Positions 20,736 through 34,196 of a DNA stretch of 64,000 bases are shown piece by piece. The DNA is from Merluccius polli (Eukaryota > Chordata > Actinopteri > Gadiformes > Merlucciidae): assembly GCA_030340625.1 (NCBI GenBank), contig JAOPHQ010002054.1, forward strand, positions 26,046-90,045, read 5' to 3'. The translations under genes were made by a program, and so were the position numbers. Numbering within the stretch: the first letter of the stretch is position 1; the number at the start of each line of letters is the position of its first letter. The notes beneath the pieces were generated by a model, which made no database searches, was not told the origin of the DNA, and worked only from the letters and a program-made list of their open reading frames with translations.

Positions 20736-23700
20736 TTCTATTCAAACAGTATTGTTTTTGTTGTTTTGTTTCTCAATGAAAACCTAAGAAAGAAGAAATA
20801 TGCTGAGATGATCAAAATGATCAAATTGTTAATATAAGGCAGCAATAGCATATAGCATAATGTTGAAGTTCCCTTATGGCTGAAGTGCAGCCTTGTGCTA
20901 TACCTACCTGTTAAGTGGAGATATTCACACTTGCTCCGCAAGTATTTGCAGTCTTTTATGCCATGAACCCGTCCAAAGAGGGGGAGGGGGAATTTCAATC
21001 ACGTTGCACTTGAACGAGTTCCTGTTCATTCAAATTTACCTACCACTTTATCATCTGTATGGCTTGGTTCACAGGCGTGGGAGGTAGATTGTGGGAAACC
21101 TTGCTTCCTGTATTATGTTAAGCTATGAATGCTTCATGGCTGAAATTGGAAACGTCACGCATGTCACCTCGAGAGCGTGTCGTGGGCAGCTCTTGGCTTC
21201 GTAGCTAATTGAAACATTTCCGTTAGAAGCCATTTTTAAGCGAGAACTTGTTTCTTGCACCTTTCTAATGGACAAAGTGGCTGCAAGTGGCCCTTGCAGC
21301 CATAGAGAAAGTTATACCAGCCGTACATCACTGTCCCCCCCGCTTTCTTAATTGTCTTTTGTAAGCCTTCATGAGCAGAATGCTAAAGGCTCACCTAGAT
21401 CCAGTTAGTGGAGAGTACAACCCATTTGGAGTGATGTCTGTGTAATTGCCCCACGGTTAGGGTCCATCTCCATGGTACTCAAAGAAATGCATTTTAGCTC
21501 ACACACGAGCAAACATTAGCATCCACACAAGTACAACCACTGGAGAAACGTACCGTAACCTGCCACTAATTGGCCCTCTTCTCATTTGTTAATTTGCAGT
21601 CGTGTGGAAGGAGAGAGACCATTAAAATACCAATGAATGAAGAGACTGTGGAGCTCACCCTGTGTCACCCCCACCCGAACTAATTAAGTTCATCCCAGAA
21701 GCCCCCTCAAAGAGCAGGTCAGGTGTAATTAAAATGGAACCTGCGACAGCCATGGCATTTGTTAGCGCTAGCCACTAGTTCAAATACCAGCGCTGACAGA
21801 AAATGTCAGTCAATAGAGAGACACCTCGTGATGGCCCCCAATTCCATCGGCTGTTTGCTCACATGGGCACATCCAATTGGCTGTTATGAACGTCTGCCGA
21901 TAACCTTCAGGAGTCCCTAAAAAGATGAAAAACTACAACCCCCACCCCCACACCATCATTACTCATGGAAGAGAAGCCAACTTCCTGAGGTGCACCACAC
22001 TCAACATGTGACTCTTCTCAGTAGTTTCTCCGGTGCAATCTTGTCTCCTGCGTAATCTTCATCTACTTCTTCTATCCTCCCGCCCTCTCTCTATCTCTCT
22101 CTCTCTCTCTCTCTTTCACCGGCTCTGAGGCATGTAATGCGTTAGTAATTGCCTCGAATGATGTGTCTCTTGATTCAGCTTCAGAAGTCGATGGAGGCTT
22201 TGATCTTTTATATCATAACCGCAATACGGCGGTAATTGGCCCTAACATGTACATTTTTAGCGGCTGTGTCAGTTGATGCTATCAACAGCCGAGCCAACGC
22301 TGAGACGGGTGCTCTTAGCCATAATCAAGCTTATAGAGCCGAGGGAAACACAAGGAGGCACATAGGTGGCTGGTTTATTATAAGAACCAATTCAGCCACT
22401 ATGCATCATCAAATGATTTGTGGAGGTGTGAAAGGATGAGGATTTAGAAATAAGCAATGCATTTATTTGAACATACTTCTGAATACGCACTGAGCGGAAG
22501 ATGAGTATAGATAGATAGACTGTAGAAGAAGAATAGTCTTTATTGTCATTATACGAGTTGTACAACGAAATTTGAGGGTACAAGTATAGAGTTCAGTAAG
22601 TGTAGATTGTAACCAACATGAGCAGTTGTCCATGTTGATTCTGTTGGGTGCTGGCCGTCGGCGCTGAGCTCCAGCAAACAGAGCATCCCGGCAGACAGAT
22701 TGTTTGCTACCATTGCACTATTTCACACAGAGCTTCGAAAGCGGTCGGTAGAGCAGAGAAAAATAAATACACAAACATCAAGCACAAACAAACAGGAGCA
22801 TCTCCTTCTCCTGAAAAACCTACTATATTATTTCCCATTCTCTTTCTCCGTTTGCTCCTCTAATCAGATCCGCACGTTGAACCAGCTGTCTTCACAGAAT
22901 CAGGGCAGTAGCTGAATAGCCCTTTTGCCTCAGACTCATTTCCAGCTCATGTATTTGTATTTCGAATCGGTGCTGGGAAGGGTTTTGAATCTCGGCTGGA
23001 AATGTGTGTGTGTCATTATTGGTGGGAAGCGTTATACGGCTCCCCAAGTCCAAGACGAACTCTCTCCTCCCATTTCCCCCCCGCTGCTTTATGTGTCATT
23101 TGTTGTTTCTATCCTACCCTTACCAAATCCATTAAGAGGCCATTTATGAAAAACCTGTGAATATTTCACATTCTAATTGGAACACTAATTACAATTCATT
23201 ATTCATAAAATGGGCGAAACTCACACTTTAATATGCAAGATATAGTCACATTCTCAAATATCCCTTATATTGATGATGATGATATGTATAATTATAATGT
23301 TACAATGTTCCAAAAAATGAAATAAAATATTTGAGTCTAAGATGTTTAATATATTATTCATTATTTATAATGTGAAACCATCTAATGAATATCTTAGAAG
23401 GACATTTGGCTCCAACTTCCTCTTGTAATACACTCTCATCTCGCTTTCTGTTTTGAACCGGTACACTTTTAATAGCCATCTAAATATTTATAAAGTAAAT
23501 TCTTATTTCACATTCTTGGCACATGCAGTGCATGTAATGAAATCTAAGATGTGTGTGATAACATTGTTCTATTAAACTTTTTGCCACCAAAGTTACTGAA
23601 AAGTATGTCAACGTCAACGGTGTACCATTTTGAAACTATTGAATAGACAAAAGTAATTCACTGCCAGAAGCTAATTTTGGAAAAGGCTAAATGCTAACCA

Positions 23701-25194
23701 AGGTCCAACATATAAGAGAAGAGTGCTGTATGGATGTAGCTCACATTATGTTTAGCAGTGGCTACATGGCTAAGTCTGCTAGGCCGCTAGCTGAAGCTTG
23801 TTGCGAATATTATGCGTCAAGCAGGTGGCCTCCATCTCGAACAGAACTAGACCAACCAGCCAGAGATTACAGAGTTTCTTATGCTGATAATGAAGGCGGT
23901 AGTTAACTACAACTCCATTCTCTCTCTCTCTCTCGTCCAGTACCAAATAAACCCAACTTACTCTGCCCAAGGTGAGAAGGAGTGGCATGTGTGGTCGTCC
24001 GTGGCTAAACCGGCGTTGTTTACAAATGTAGCAGCACTTGTTCTTCTGTCTGCCGGCGTCTCCTGACATTCATGCAAAGAGTTGTGTTTTCCTTATTCAT
24101 GAGCCGTGAACCGCTCGCTCCGCGTCCAATAAAAATGACTGAAATAACCGATGGCATCGGCGGCGATCTGCCTGGCTGAGCTCCAGAGTTAATAAACGTT
24201 TCCTGACAAGTCGTATATGTCCATTGTGCATTTATTACACCATTTAAACAGCTTCCCCCCTCTCTTGTTATGATGGTGTCGTTGTGGTAGTATAGTATGA
24301 ATGAGCAATCTTTCATTAGCCACCCCGGTTTAATCAATCACATTATTTCACGTCGAACAACCCTGTAAACTACGCAGCGAAGGAATGCTTTTTTCCACAT
24401 GGGTGCCAGTGATGTTTTAATTGGGCGATGTTTAGCTGCGGAAGAAATGATATAGGTCTGTTAAAATGCCCCGCTTTGTATACGACGTTTAGCATCTGAC
24501 ATCGCTCCACTCTTTCCCTATAAATCCTTTGTATCTTCTTGATGTACTTTTTGACGCCTTACAGGCTGCATCTCGTACGCCTCGTGTAACGTCTTCTCCC
24601 CGCGGCCATGTTCCCATTCAACATTAGACTGAAACTTGTTCAGCATTAGCGTTGTTATATTAAAGTCTAGCAGGATGCGACGCCGTGCGTCCAGAGCTCA
24701 GCTGGAGGCTTTTCTACGATGAGAGGTGCGGTGGCTCTGTGAAGCCGCTGTACTTCCTCCTCCTATTTTCCCTTTCTTCAGTTCCCTTTCGGGGCAAAGC
24801 GAACACAGTTTCTAGTTCCCCGGAGGAACAGCCAACACACCTGCACTGGAAGTAATGAGAATCCTGCCAGGAGGTCAGGCTAGCGAAAGCTCAGCACTTT
24901 CTTTCCCCCACAACTTTCCAACTTTTGTGCTTTCCAAGGGAATACTAAGAACTACTGGAGGATCTTCCAGGGAGCACCGGCCGAGAGCCGGCTAATGGGA
25001 TATGACCTCATGCCCAGACGAGAGGTGGCTAATGGGATACGACCTAGCACCTCAGTCCAAACTTGGTAATGGCAGAACTTACTTGGCAGACTGGGCGGAA
25101 ATGGCTATGGTATGGTATTCATCCATATACAGTACACACATGACGGTGGTTTCCATCAATGTAGTCATTTGATTCAAAGGCTGGTTGCGATCCA
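20736..25194. other. Intergenic DNA, no gene seen
   Basis: Mostly unique-looking, balanced sequence with few repeats: a CT run at 22086-22115 and a GATA/'ctttattgtcattata' repeat fragment at about 22505-22580. Stretches such as 21560-21900 and 24060-24660 have the low-repeat character often seen in conserved non-coding DNA near developmental genes, but conservation cannot be tested here. None of the ORFs is recognisable. Confidence 0.6.
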
Positions 25195-25202
25195 ATTCTA
25201 AT

Positions 25203-25710
25203 TAGGGCTGGCCGATAAATACGATAATAACGGCTTAACGCAAATTTATTTTAACGCCACTCATTTTTTTGACGCATTAACGCAGGTACTGACGTCTAGA
25301 CATTCATTTTCAATGAGAGACGGATGGCAACTAGCAATCCGACAACAAGGTACTGCTCCTCCGCGCTGCGCCGCTCATCTCTCATTGAAAATGAATGTCC
25401 AGCAAGTCCAGTATGTCTATAAAGTACCTGTACCTGCGATAATGCATCAAATAAATTAGGAAATAAAGAGAGCAGGAAACAATGGAAAGAGAGTTTAAGA
25501 AAGAAAATTACAAGTAGGACTCTTAAAAAAGGTGGGCACTACATTGTGTCTTTGTTCTTAATTGATTTCCAATAAAATATATACATACATTTGCATAAAG
25601 CAAGCATTTTTGTCCACTCCAATGTTGATAAGAGTATTAAAAAATGTGTGATTAATTTGCGATTAATCCCGATGAACTATGGACCATCATGCAATTAATC
25701 GCTAATCCTA
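25203..25710. mobile_element. Non-autonomous hAT-type element, 8-bp TSD
   Basis: A perfect 8-bp direct duplication 'attctaat' at 25195-25202 and 25711-25718 flanks a 508-bp body starting tagggctggc and ending gctaatccta (reverse complement taggattagc). Internally there are 'aacggcttaacgcaaattta', 'tgacgcattaacgcaggta' and, near the end, 'gattaatttgcgattaatc'. It also contains an inverted repeat, cattcattttcaatgagaga (25298-25321) against tctctcattgaaaatgaatg (25378-25398). No transposase ORF. The 8-bp TSD and terminal sequence argue for hAT. Confidence 0.85.
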
Positions 25711-25718
25711 ATTCTAAT

Positions 25719-27670
25719 ATAATCAATCAATCCACCGTCAGCTCATTGGCAACAATGTATGTTGTGGTGTTTTGATGCTGTATACATCAAGAAATCGGGG
25801 ATTGCTGTACAAGACGGAGATAACAAAAAGGAAACTGAAATTGAAATTAAATAAATATCTGCGCCAGCCAAATACCAAAATAACCTCTGCATGTCAACAT
25901 TTCACGCCTCTCACGCTTGTTTGGTCTTCTTTGAAGTGTTATTTAGACACCCACAAGAAAAAGGCTGTCGTTCCACCTCTGAAGGGGACATTTTGCCGGG
26001 CCTTTGAAGCCGCGGCTGAATAAGATGCGTCTGCACTTAAGATCTGCAGCGCCTGACACGAGAGTGCTCAAATGAACGTAAGAGCCAGGCTAATACACTC
26101 CGCTGCCCCTCTCCTCAGAGGATGACCTTGGCATGGAGATGCAACATTACTCTTTATTAGGGTAAGTTACAAGCACACTGTAAAAGTGTTATGGGGGTCT
26201 TGGCTATAGATTGCATTAAGCTTTGCAGACCATTTGACAAGGCTGAGTTTTGTCACCTGAGAGAACTGTGAGCGAGGCGCCAGTTATTACAGTATATTGG
26301 AGATCTCTCCATGTCAATTGACCTTGGTGTTGGAAATCGAATATGGCAAATGGCTTTCTCTTGTTCGTACATACAAACCACTAGATTCAAGTACACACTG
26401 GTGTGTGTGTGTGTGTGTGTGTATGTACACATCTTAGAATAGAAATGCACATACTCATGCACAGGTTAAACACACACACACACAGACACACAGACACTTA
26501 TAAACTTATACTGTACAAAATGTACGCCAAAATGGTACCCTGCTTTTAAAAGAGGGTCAGAGTTCACTGAGCTGTTTATACATTGCAGATGGCTTGCTGA
26601 AATATGAAGCCATAGCTTATAGTGCTAGTCAGTGCCACAATACCGACGGTGAACACTCTATTATATTAATATTAATATATAATATATTAAATATTTATTG
26701 AGCGCCACATCTACCGGGAAACAAACCTAAGCTTGCGATAGTACGGCCATAAATCACTGTCAACCTACCCTGCTTGTTGCAGTGTATCCATCGTGCAGAA
26801 CCGCAGCGCGCCTGTTGTCTAGTCAAGGGTTGCTCTGCCAGTCTGACTCTACAGGATATTGCTGTAATTGTGGGAAGGTATTGATCAGCAATGATTTGCA
26901 CATCGGTTATTAGGTTTGGTTCCGTGTGAAACTGCCTTTGTGGCGAACTACTTCACAATGCTAAATTTGATCAGCACAGCATTGCTATGCTAATTGCGCA
27001 CCACTGAGAAAGCATAGCAAATTATGTTTGTGTACAGATTGAGTTTTGTTTTGTTGTTCTTGAATCTTACAGTGAAGCTTTGGTTGGAGACATAAATATA
27101 TGAAGCCCTGCGGACATAAAATGTTAATCTAATCTTTTTAACATTTGAACAGTGGTTTGTTCTCAGTGGTTTTGCACTGGGTGGTTTATAACTAGCTGGA
27201 TTGCCCTCCAGCGTCAAACCCTTCCGGCGGAGCGTACCTGGGCTTGCAAAGCGCCAGAGGACACACGCATAGAACATAAATAACTGCTAATGTATGGAAA
27301 ACTATGAGCATCTAATCGCTGCTCTTCATGCATAATCCCATTTATTAAAAAAAAAAAAACGTTAACCGATGGCAACATTACTCATGAGGTCGATCTATAG
27401 GCTAAACCAAGAGGACCGAATTGGATTACTGCCATTAGCTTAAGTGCAAGTGATTTCCTTGAAGCCAGCGTTATTAGAAATGTCTGGAAACATCTGGAGG
27501 AGGGCGGATGTCTTCCTTTGTGTATCAGCAGGATAGGGATGAGACTTTCGTTCAACGTCATCGATGAGCAAAGGTTGTGAGCCACAGATGGATGCTTAGC
27601 CATGGGTGACATTTCAAAAACCGGTAAACAGACTAGGGGACTACTGTATTCGTTACTGAGTAACGAATGA
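25719..27670. other. Intergenic DNA, no gene seen
   Basis: Unique-looking. A GT tract lies at 26399-26421, and a short A run (about 27346-27359). No ORF with a recognisable product. Confidence 0.6.
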
Positions 27671-28258
27671 TGGGTAACACTTTACAATAAGGTACGCAAA
27701 ACGTGGGTAGTTACTGGGTAACGAATGATGAACAAATGATGAACAACCAGGGCCCTAACTGGGGCCCTAACAGGGCCCTAACAGGGCCCTAAGTGACAGT
27801 TACTCAGTAACTACTGAGGAGTTACTGGTAAACAGACTAGGGGACTACTGTATTCATTACTGAGTATCGAATGATGAACAACCAGGGCCCTAACTGGGGC
27901 CCTAACTGGGGCCCTAACAGGGCCCGAAGTGACAGTTATGCAGTAACGAATACAGTAGTCCCCTAGTCTGTTTACCAGTAATTCCTCAGTAGTTACTGAT
28001 TAACTGTCACTTAGGGCCCTGTTAGGGCCCCAGTTAGGGCCCTGGTTGTTCATCATTCGTTACTCAGTAACGAATACAGTAGTCCCCTAGTTTGTTTACC
28101 AGTAACTCCTCAGTAGTTACTAGTCACTAGTTACTAGTAACTGTCACTTAGGGCCCTGTTAGGGCCCCAGTTAGGGCCCTGGTCGTTCATCATTCGTTAC
28201 TCATTCGTTCCTCAGTAACTACCCACGTTTTGCGTACCTTATTGTAAAGTGTTACCCA
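27671..28258. mobile_element. Foldback/MITE-like element with nested inverted repeats
   Basis: The outer ends are perfect terminal inverted repeats of about 46 bp: tgggtaacactttacaataa at 27671 and its reverse complement ending at 28258. Inside are many 'agggccctaac' units, in one orientation on the left half and inverted on the right. The segment 'aaacagactaggggactact' occurs at about 27626 (outside the left terminus) and 27832, and inverted at about 27949 and 28075. No coding capacity and no clear target-site duplication, so the class is undecided. Confidence 0.8.
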
Positions 28259-28683
28259 AAAACCCATTTTGTGTCCAGGGGACATGCAATAGAAAAGCAT
28301 GTGCATAAAGTTTCTCCTCAAATCGGTCCAGATGTATGTTAACTTCCTTGTCTGCATTAAGCTTCTCCAACACACCATTTTTGGTTCAAATGTGCTGAAT
28401 TCATCGATTAACTATTAGTAGTGATTTTTAACTGTTAGTATTGATTTTTTAAATGTTTTAAGGGCATGGATCTGGCTGCTATGGCCTAACAAAGCAGATA
28501 CAGTCGCAACCACGTAGCATAGATAGTTGTCAGCATCATCTTCATCAAAGACCTTCTGCTGCTGCTTTGCTCTCCACAGTGCTCTTTGATTGTCTTAACT
28601 GTCACCATGTCAAAGGATGGAAAGATGCCATTAGCATGGTTTGCTTTGATGTCCCTTTGACCAGGTTTCTTGAAAAAACGTAA

Positions 28684-28709
28684 CCCCCCCCCCCCCCCCC
28701 CCCCCCCCC
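28684..28709 (+). repeat. Poly-C tract
   Basis: About 26 consecutive C. Confidence 0.95.
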
Positions 28710-28920
28710 ACCCGCCACCTTAGACTCTCCAATCAACCTGCAACCACCATGTGCTGTGTAGTTCTGACCATTATTATTATTAGCTTAAATCCTAATATTG
28801 GAACCGGTAATTCGAAGAATTAATGGTAGCCTTACAATTTACGTCCCATTTTTGGTGGTAATTGTGCATATCTTACCTGCATATTACCGCATATTACCAC
28901 ACACTACATAAAGTAAAATA

Positions 28921-28923
<3 letters not shown>

Positions 28924-28982
<59 letters not shown>
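28924..28982. repeat. (AT)n microsatellite
   Basis: About 29 AT units, self-complementary. Similar TA tracts are at 38016-38089 and 60292-60367. Confidence 0.95.
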
Positions 28983-28985
<3 letters not shown>

Positions 28986-29538
28986 TGCTAAAATACTAAA
29001 TTCCAATTTGATCAAGATCATTTAAAGCATTTTATGAATTAGTTTCACTCTATAGTCACTATATTATAGATTAAGTGTGGCCGATTTGTTTTAATAGACA
29101 TTTAAGTGTCTAAGTCTTTCACTTCGTATTTATTTCGACCAATCATGTTGCTGGAGGCAGGGATCTGTAAGCACCTAATTGGCGAACACAAACTCGGCTC
29201 AAACTGAACGCATACACGCACGTGTGTGTGTGTGTGTGTGTGTGTGACACACACACACAAGAAGAAAGATATATTTCTACGGTAATAGCAGTAGAAACGG
29301 AAGGAGGAGGTGAAGAAGGAGGAATATGAGGAAACAGGAAACAGGAAACAGGAATGAAATGGACGGAAGAGAATGACTAAAATCATGACAAGGAACAAGA
29401 AGAGAAAAGGATGGGACCGCGAAAAAAAGTGAGAGGACAGGTGGAGGTGGATAGATACTACCCCTAGGTGCTACCCCCAGTACTACCCTCACAATCAGCA
29501 GTCACATGGCCAGTACGACCAGTATAAATGCATGACCT

Positions 29539-29755
29539 GTGCTACTATCACCACCAGTACTACCATCACCACCAGTGCTACCATCACCACCAGTGCTACC
29601 ATCACCACCAGTGCTACCATCACCACCAGTACTACCATCACCACCAGTACTACCATCACCACCAGTGCTACCATCACCACCAGTACTACCATCACCACCA
29701 GTACTACCATCACCACCAGTACTACCATCACCACCAGTGCTACTGTCACCAGTAC
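29539..29755 (+). repeat. 18-bp minisatellite, about 12 copies
   Basis: Tandem units of accatcaccaccagtgct with A/G variation at one position. Because 18 is a multiple of 3, all six frames are open, giving spurious repetitive ORFs such as STGGDG on the minus strand. Confidence 0.95.
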
Positions 29756-30243
29756 AACCTGACAGCTCCAACTCCAACAGATGTTACCATGACCACCATG
29801 TGCTACCAGTACAGCCCTCTGAGCTCTGACCAACAGCAAAGAGACATTCAGCTGAACCGCAGTAACAACTCACTTTCAAAACTGCAGTGCTGGATTTGAA
29901 TAAAACATTTTTTCAGGCAGGCTATTCTAGTTTTATTAGTAGGTTGCCTCATTCGTGCCAAATAAGGGCCTCTAGCTTTATACTGACACATTTTATTTCT
30001 GATTTGAGTTCTATGCACAAGTGATAGTGTATTTCTAGGGATATATGTAAATATATTTATATGGCCCGGGTGAATACTCGATTCTGATTGGCTGGAGAAG
30101 TGTGCATTATTTTTCAATAACATCCACGGCCATGACGCAAGCAGCCTTATAACTGGTCTAAAAATGAATGCGCTAAACGAAACGTTAGTAACTGTCAACT
30201 TGGACCAGATTCGGGGGAACTACGTTTAGAAAGCTTCCCCATT

Positions 30244-30830
30244 GCCATGTCGTTACTAAGATCGTCTCTATTTACTGGAGTAATAAGGTAACGTTACCAT
30301 GTCGTTACTAAGATCGTCTCTATTTGCTGGAGTAATAAGGTAACGTTGCCATGTCGTTACTAAGATCGTCTCTATTTACTGGAGTAATAAGGTAACGTTA
30401 CCATGTCGTTACTAAGATCGTCTCTATTTACTGGAGTAATAAGGTAACGTTGCCATGTCGTTACTAAGGTCGTCTCTATTTACTGGAGTAATAAGGTAAC
30501 ATTACCATGTCGTTACTAAGGTCGTCTCTATTTACTGGGTAATAAGGTAACATTGCCAGGTAGTTACTAAGATCATCTCTATTTACTGGAGTAATAAGGT
30601 AACGTTGCCAGGTCGTTACTAAGGTCGTCTCTATTTACTGGGTAATAAGGTAACGTTGCCATGTCGTTACTAAGGTCGTCTCTATTTACTGGAGTAATAA
30701 GGTAACGTTGCCATGTTGTTACTAAGATCATCTCTATTTACTGGAGTAATAAGGTAACGTTGCCAGGTCGTTACTAAGGTCGTCTCTATGTACTGGGTAA
30801 TAAGGTAACGTTGCCATGTCGTTACTAATG
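30244..30830 (+). repeat. 52-bp minisatellite, about 11 copies
   Basis: Unit gccatgtcgttactaagatc, gtctctatttactggagtaa, taaggtaacgtt. Variation is limited: a/g in 'aagatc/aaggtc', 'ctggagtaat' versus 'ctgggtaat', and 'acgttg/acatta'. Copies sharing the same variants are interspersed, as expected for unequal exchange. Confidence 0.95.
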
Positions 30831-31045
30831 AGGTAGCGTTCGCATTCCATATGAATCTCATGTTAACTGACATTAGGCATTAGTCAGACCCAGGCATTAG
30901 TCAGACCCATATATTTCTCTGGTCATTTGTCGTTTGTTTACAGGCACACAAATTAGTGCGAGCTAAAAGTTGTACTTTTGACACAGAATTACACCAAAAT
31001 ATGAATCAACACCCTTATATTCTTATTGATTTGTAAGTGGCCATG

Positions 31046-31161
31046 GTATGAGTGGGATAATCCACTCCGAGGTTTGAATGTCACTTCGTAGAGGCAAACC
31101 CTCCGCGTCGTGCATTATTTTTCGATACATTCACACCTCGTCGTGGATTATCCCTTACTTA
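31046..31161. repeat. Inverted repeat / palindrome
   Basis: Left arm gtgggataatccactccgag followed by gtttgaatgt is largely complementary to the right arm cattcacacctcgtcgtgga followed by ttatccct. It could form a hairpin of about 115 nt. Confidence 0.8.
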
Positions 31162-31165
31162 AATA

Positions 31166-33912
31166 TGACCAAGTTGGCGTATTTTTCAGGCCACTACTCT
31201 TGACTAATTAGAAACAAATACAGCTGTGTTTGCAGAAATCTGTAGAAATCACAGTGCTGACAAACAAACAAATACTTTACAAGGGACGGGGCATGTTTCC
31301 CAAACACATCCACTGGAATGCAGTTATTTTGAATGAGAAATTCCCAGTGGGATCCTCCATTGGAATGCAGCACACGAGTTATTAGGCAACATTAGACCTA
31401 TAATAGAAAAACAATGTACAATACATTTGCTCCCACTGGCTGATGCTGTGTACAGTAGTCAATCTTGGAGAGAAAGTCATTACAAATAATCAGATTTGTA
31501 CAAGCACACGTAAACTGCTGCTGCATAACTTCATGTAACTAAGGACTTAATGTAATATTGTAATATCACAATGTAATTGTAATACTCACAATTTAAATTG
31601 AGCACTACTGATTGGAGAACTTCAGTTCAGTCCAAAAACAAGTGCTCACAGTAGTTGCTCACAGTCCGTTTCACTTGCCTGTGAAACTGCCATCACCGTT
31701 AATTAAAACTTCATGTATTGTATTGTGTCCTCTACCAACATATTGGTAGAAGAAATGTCATATTCCTTAAGGCTCTACTGCGCATGGGAGAAGGACCGCG
31801 AGTCCACCTGGTCAGAACCGACACCACACAAAATATGTAAAATATTTGCTGCTAACTTGACATACGATAAGTCGGCTCACTATTCAAGCTTTTATGACAG
31901 ACGTTTGCTTTGTTCTCCATTCAACAGCCTATTATTTGCGGTAATATGCCCACTGTATTGTAGCGCTGCACATGAATAGCAGCCGCCTCTTCGGGATCCT
32001 TTCTTATCTAGTTTCCGCAGTGCTCTCTATCTCCCTCTCTCACATGTGCCCGGCGTTCCCTCAATTCAATAGGGGGCCTGTAGGCACACGGTAAAATTAG
32101 ATTTCACCGAACAATGGCTGCTTGAAAAGTAAGGTTAATATTTATTTTAATAAGTAGAAACACAGAGCGGAGCGGATTGCAATTCATTCGGCACAAGGTG
32201 GACGTACGCGGGTAAATGGAGCATTTTGCTCGACCACACTTGTTGGCAAAATGGTCTCCCTGGTCAACTGAATCCCACAGAATCCATGCTGTCTCTTAAT
32301 TATAATCACATGACTTACAATAATGAGGATAATTATTCTTATGAATAATATTGTGACCATGTGGGCTTTTGGAATATTGATCCATTTATATTCATTTTGA
32401 GGTTGCACTTAATACAATATTGAAATACCATTTCCCTCAATGCAGTCACTGAATGTCCAATTATCAATAATTATCAATTAATTAAGATTCTAGAATAATT
32501 GTAATAATTGATATATAAGGCCGTATTTGAACAGCTTCTCCATCTCTGTCTAACCTCTTTGACGTCTTGTCAACATGTCCAAAGACTTTCCCTCCATCTC
32601 AAAAACTTCAACCGAGACATGCAGGCGTTTCACATGACTAAAAAACATCCCCAGCCCTGCCGACGTCTGTCTGCCGTTCTTTAGGTAGAAGAGTTGTAAA
32701 TGAGTGAAGAAGACGCTGATTCCATCTTCTGTCGACATGACGTTTACAGATGGAGTATTTGACAAAATGTTTTCAAAGGGACTACATGAGGAGAGATGGT
32801 GGTGGTGGTGGTGGTGGTGGTGTTGGGGGGGGGGGGGGGGGGGGTCTCTGGAAAAGGCTGACAAGTGTAACAAAATGTGCTCCACTGTTTGTGAGTGGGC
32901 ATTTTGGAGCTGATCCAAGAGTCAAAAGCTCATGCTTTTCAAGAGGAGGCTGTTTTTTTGGTTTTTTTCGGCACCATGGACAGATCCGTCAGGATGATAT
33001 GAAACGTAGTGACTGAAATCCTCCACTTTTCCCTATTTCCCTCTCGTGCTGCACAAATGCATGTTTCATGGCATCAAGGAGAAGAAAATAAATGTGATTT
33101 ATTTTATTTATTACCGTTTTGAGACCATTAGTTCAACAAGAGAATCTGCCACATCAAATGGGCTGAGATATGTAATCCATTGACAGTAGTATCCCCTGGA
33201 AGCTAAATCCAGCTCTGGAAAAATGCAAAGTCTGCACCTTGGTTGATTTAATTAATAAAAACAATAAACAATAATGAAACAGATCAGGACAGTGATAAAG
33301 TCTATTGGGCATTAATATATGTATTATGTAACTGAGCCTATTTAAGCATATGTAAGCAGGACAGCTTGACTTCCTTCTACAGTAGGAATTAATGAGATCA
33401 AGATGACTAGATTAGACTAGATTAGAAATTAGACATATCGGTAATTAGAAATGACCGACATGGGAGTATGCAAAATAATAATCCTCATGACGGGAGGCAT
33501 TTCCGACAAATTGTGTCGTTTTCTTGCATGGTGCAATAATGCTGTTAAACTGTCGTCCATACAACGCGTCCTATTGATAGTTATATAGCTCTCTCAGATC
33601 GCCTTATGCTCTTTGTAGCGAGGCCCTTATGAAATGCATGGGGGGGGGGGGGTTGATGAATCCCATTCCCAAGGGCAGCCCTGTGAACAACACGGCCCCC
33701 CCTGATGAACACTCTTGGCTGGGCGCGGTGACAGCCAACCACACCTGGAGATGGCTCTCTGATATAACTATGCATCAGGAAGCCATCTCCAGAGCCGTTC
33801 CACAGTCTGACTCCCCGCCGGTGCTGTAATGGGCTGTTTCCACCAATAACTTGTCACAAGGAATTGCATTATCAACCGAAATGGATCCACCGCTCCCCAA
33901 CCCCCTCCCCCC

Positions 33913-33943
<31 letters not shown>

Positions 33944-34159
33944 ACCCCCTGGCTGTGACTGTACCACTGGTATGCACACTGGTACAGTCACATCTCCATG
34001 TCCCCTGGGAGTGGTTGAAAACAAACATGCTACCTTGCTTCACACGCACGCACACACACACGCCTAACACTGAGTATGTTGACAAGCAGAGATAATGAAG
34101 ACAGGTCAGGTACCTCAGGCAGTGAAATGTCTATCTAGTGAAGAAGCAAACCCCCCCCC

Positions 34160-34196
<37 letters not shown>

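Larger units (their letters stand above)
28259..30060. other. Intergenic DNA with several simple repeats
   Basis: Contains poly-C at 28684-28709, (AT)n at 28924-28982, a GT/CA palindromic tract at 29220-29260, and the 18-bp minisatellite at 29539-29755. No gene seen. Confidence 0.65.
30062..31165. mobile_element. Candidate dispersed element containing a 52-bp minisatellite
   Basis: The two flanks of the 52-bp array share the word gtgcattatttttc followed by a/g-ata (at 30102 and 31110, same orientation). The right flank ends in a palindrome (31046-31161). The text 'gattctgattggctggagaa' at the left and 'gtggattatccctta' at the right suggest one interspersed element. Boundaries are approximate and no target-site duplication is evident. 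Confidence 0.5.

Noticed and set aside
29495..29899. Collagen- or silk-like repetitive genes (STGGDG, STTITT, HHHQ repeats)
   Set aside because: Every frame is open because the minisatellite unit is 18 bp. No start context, splice sites or homology.
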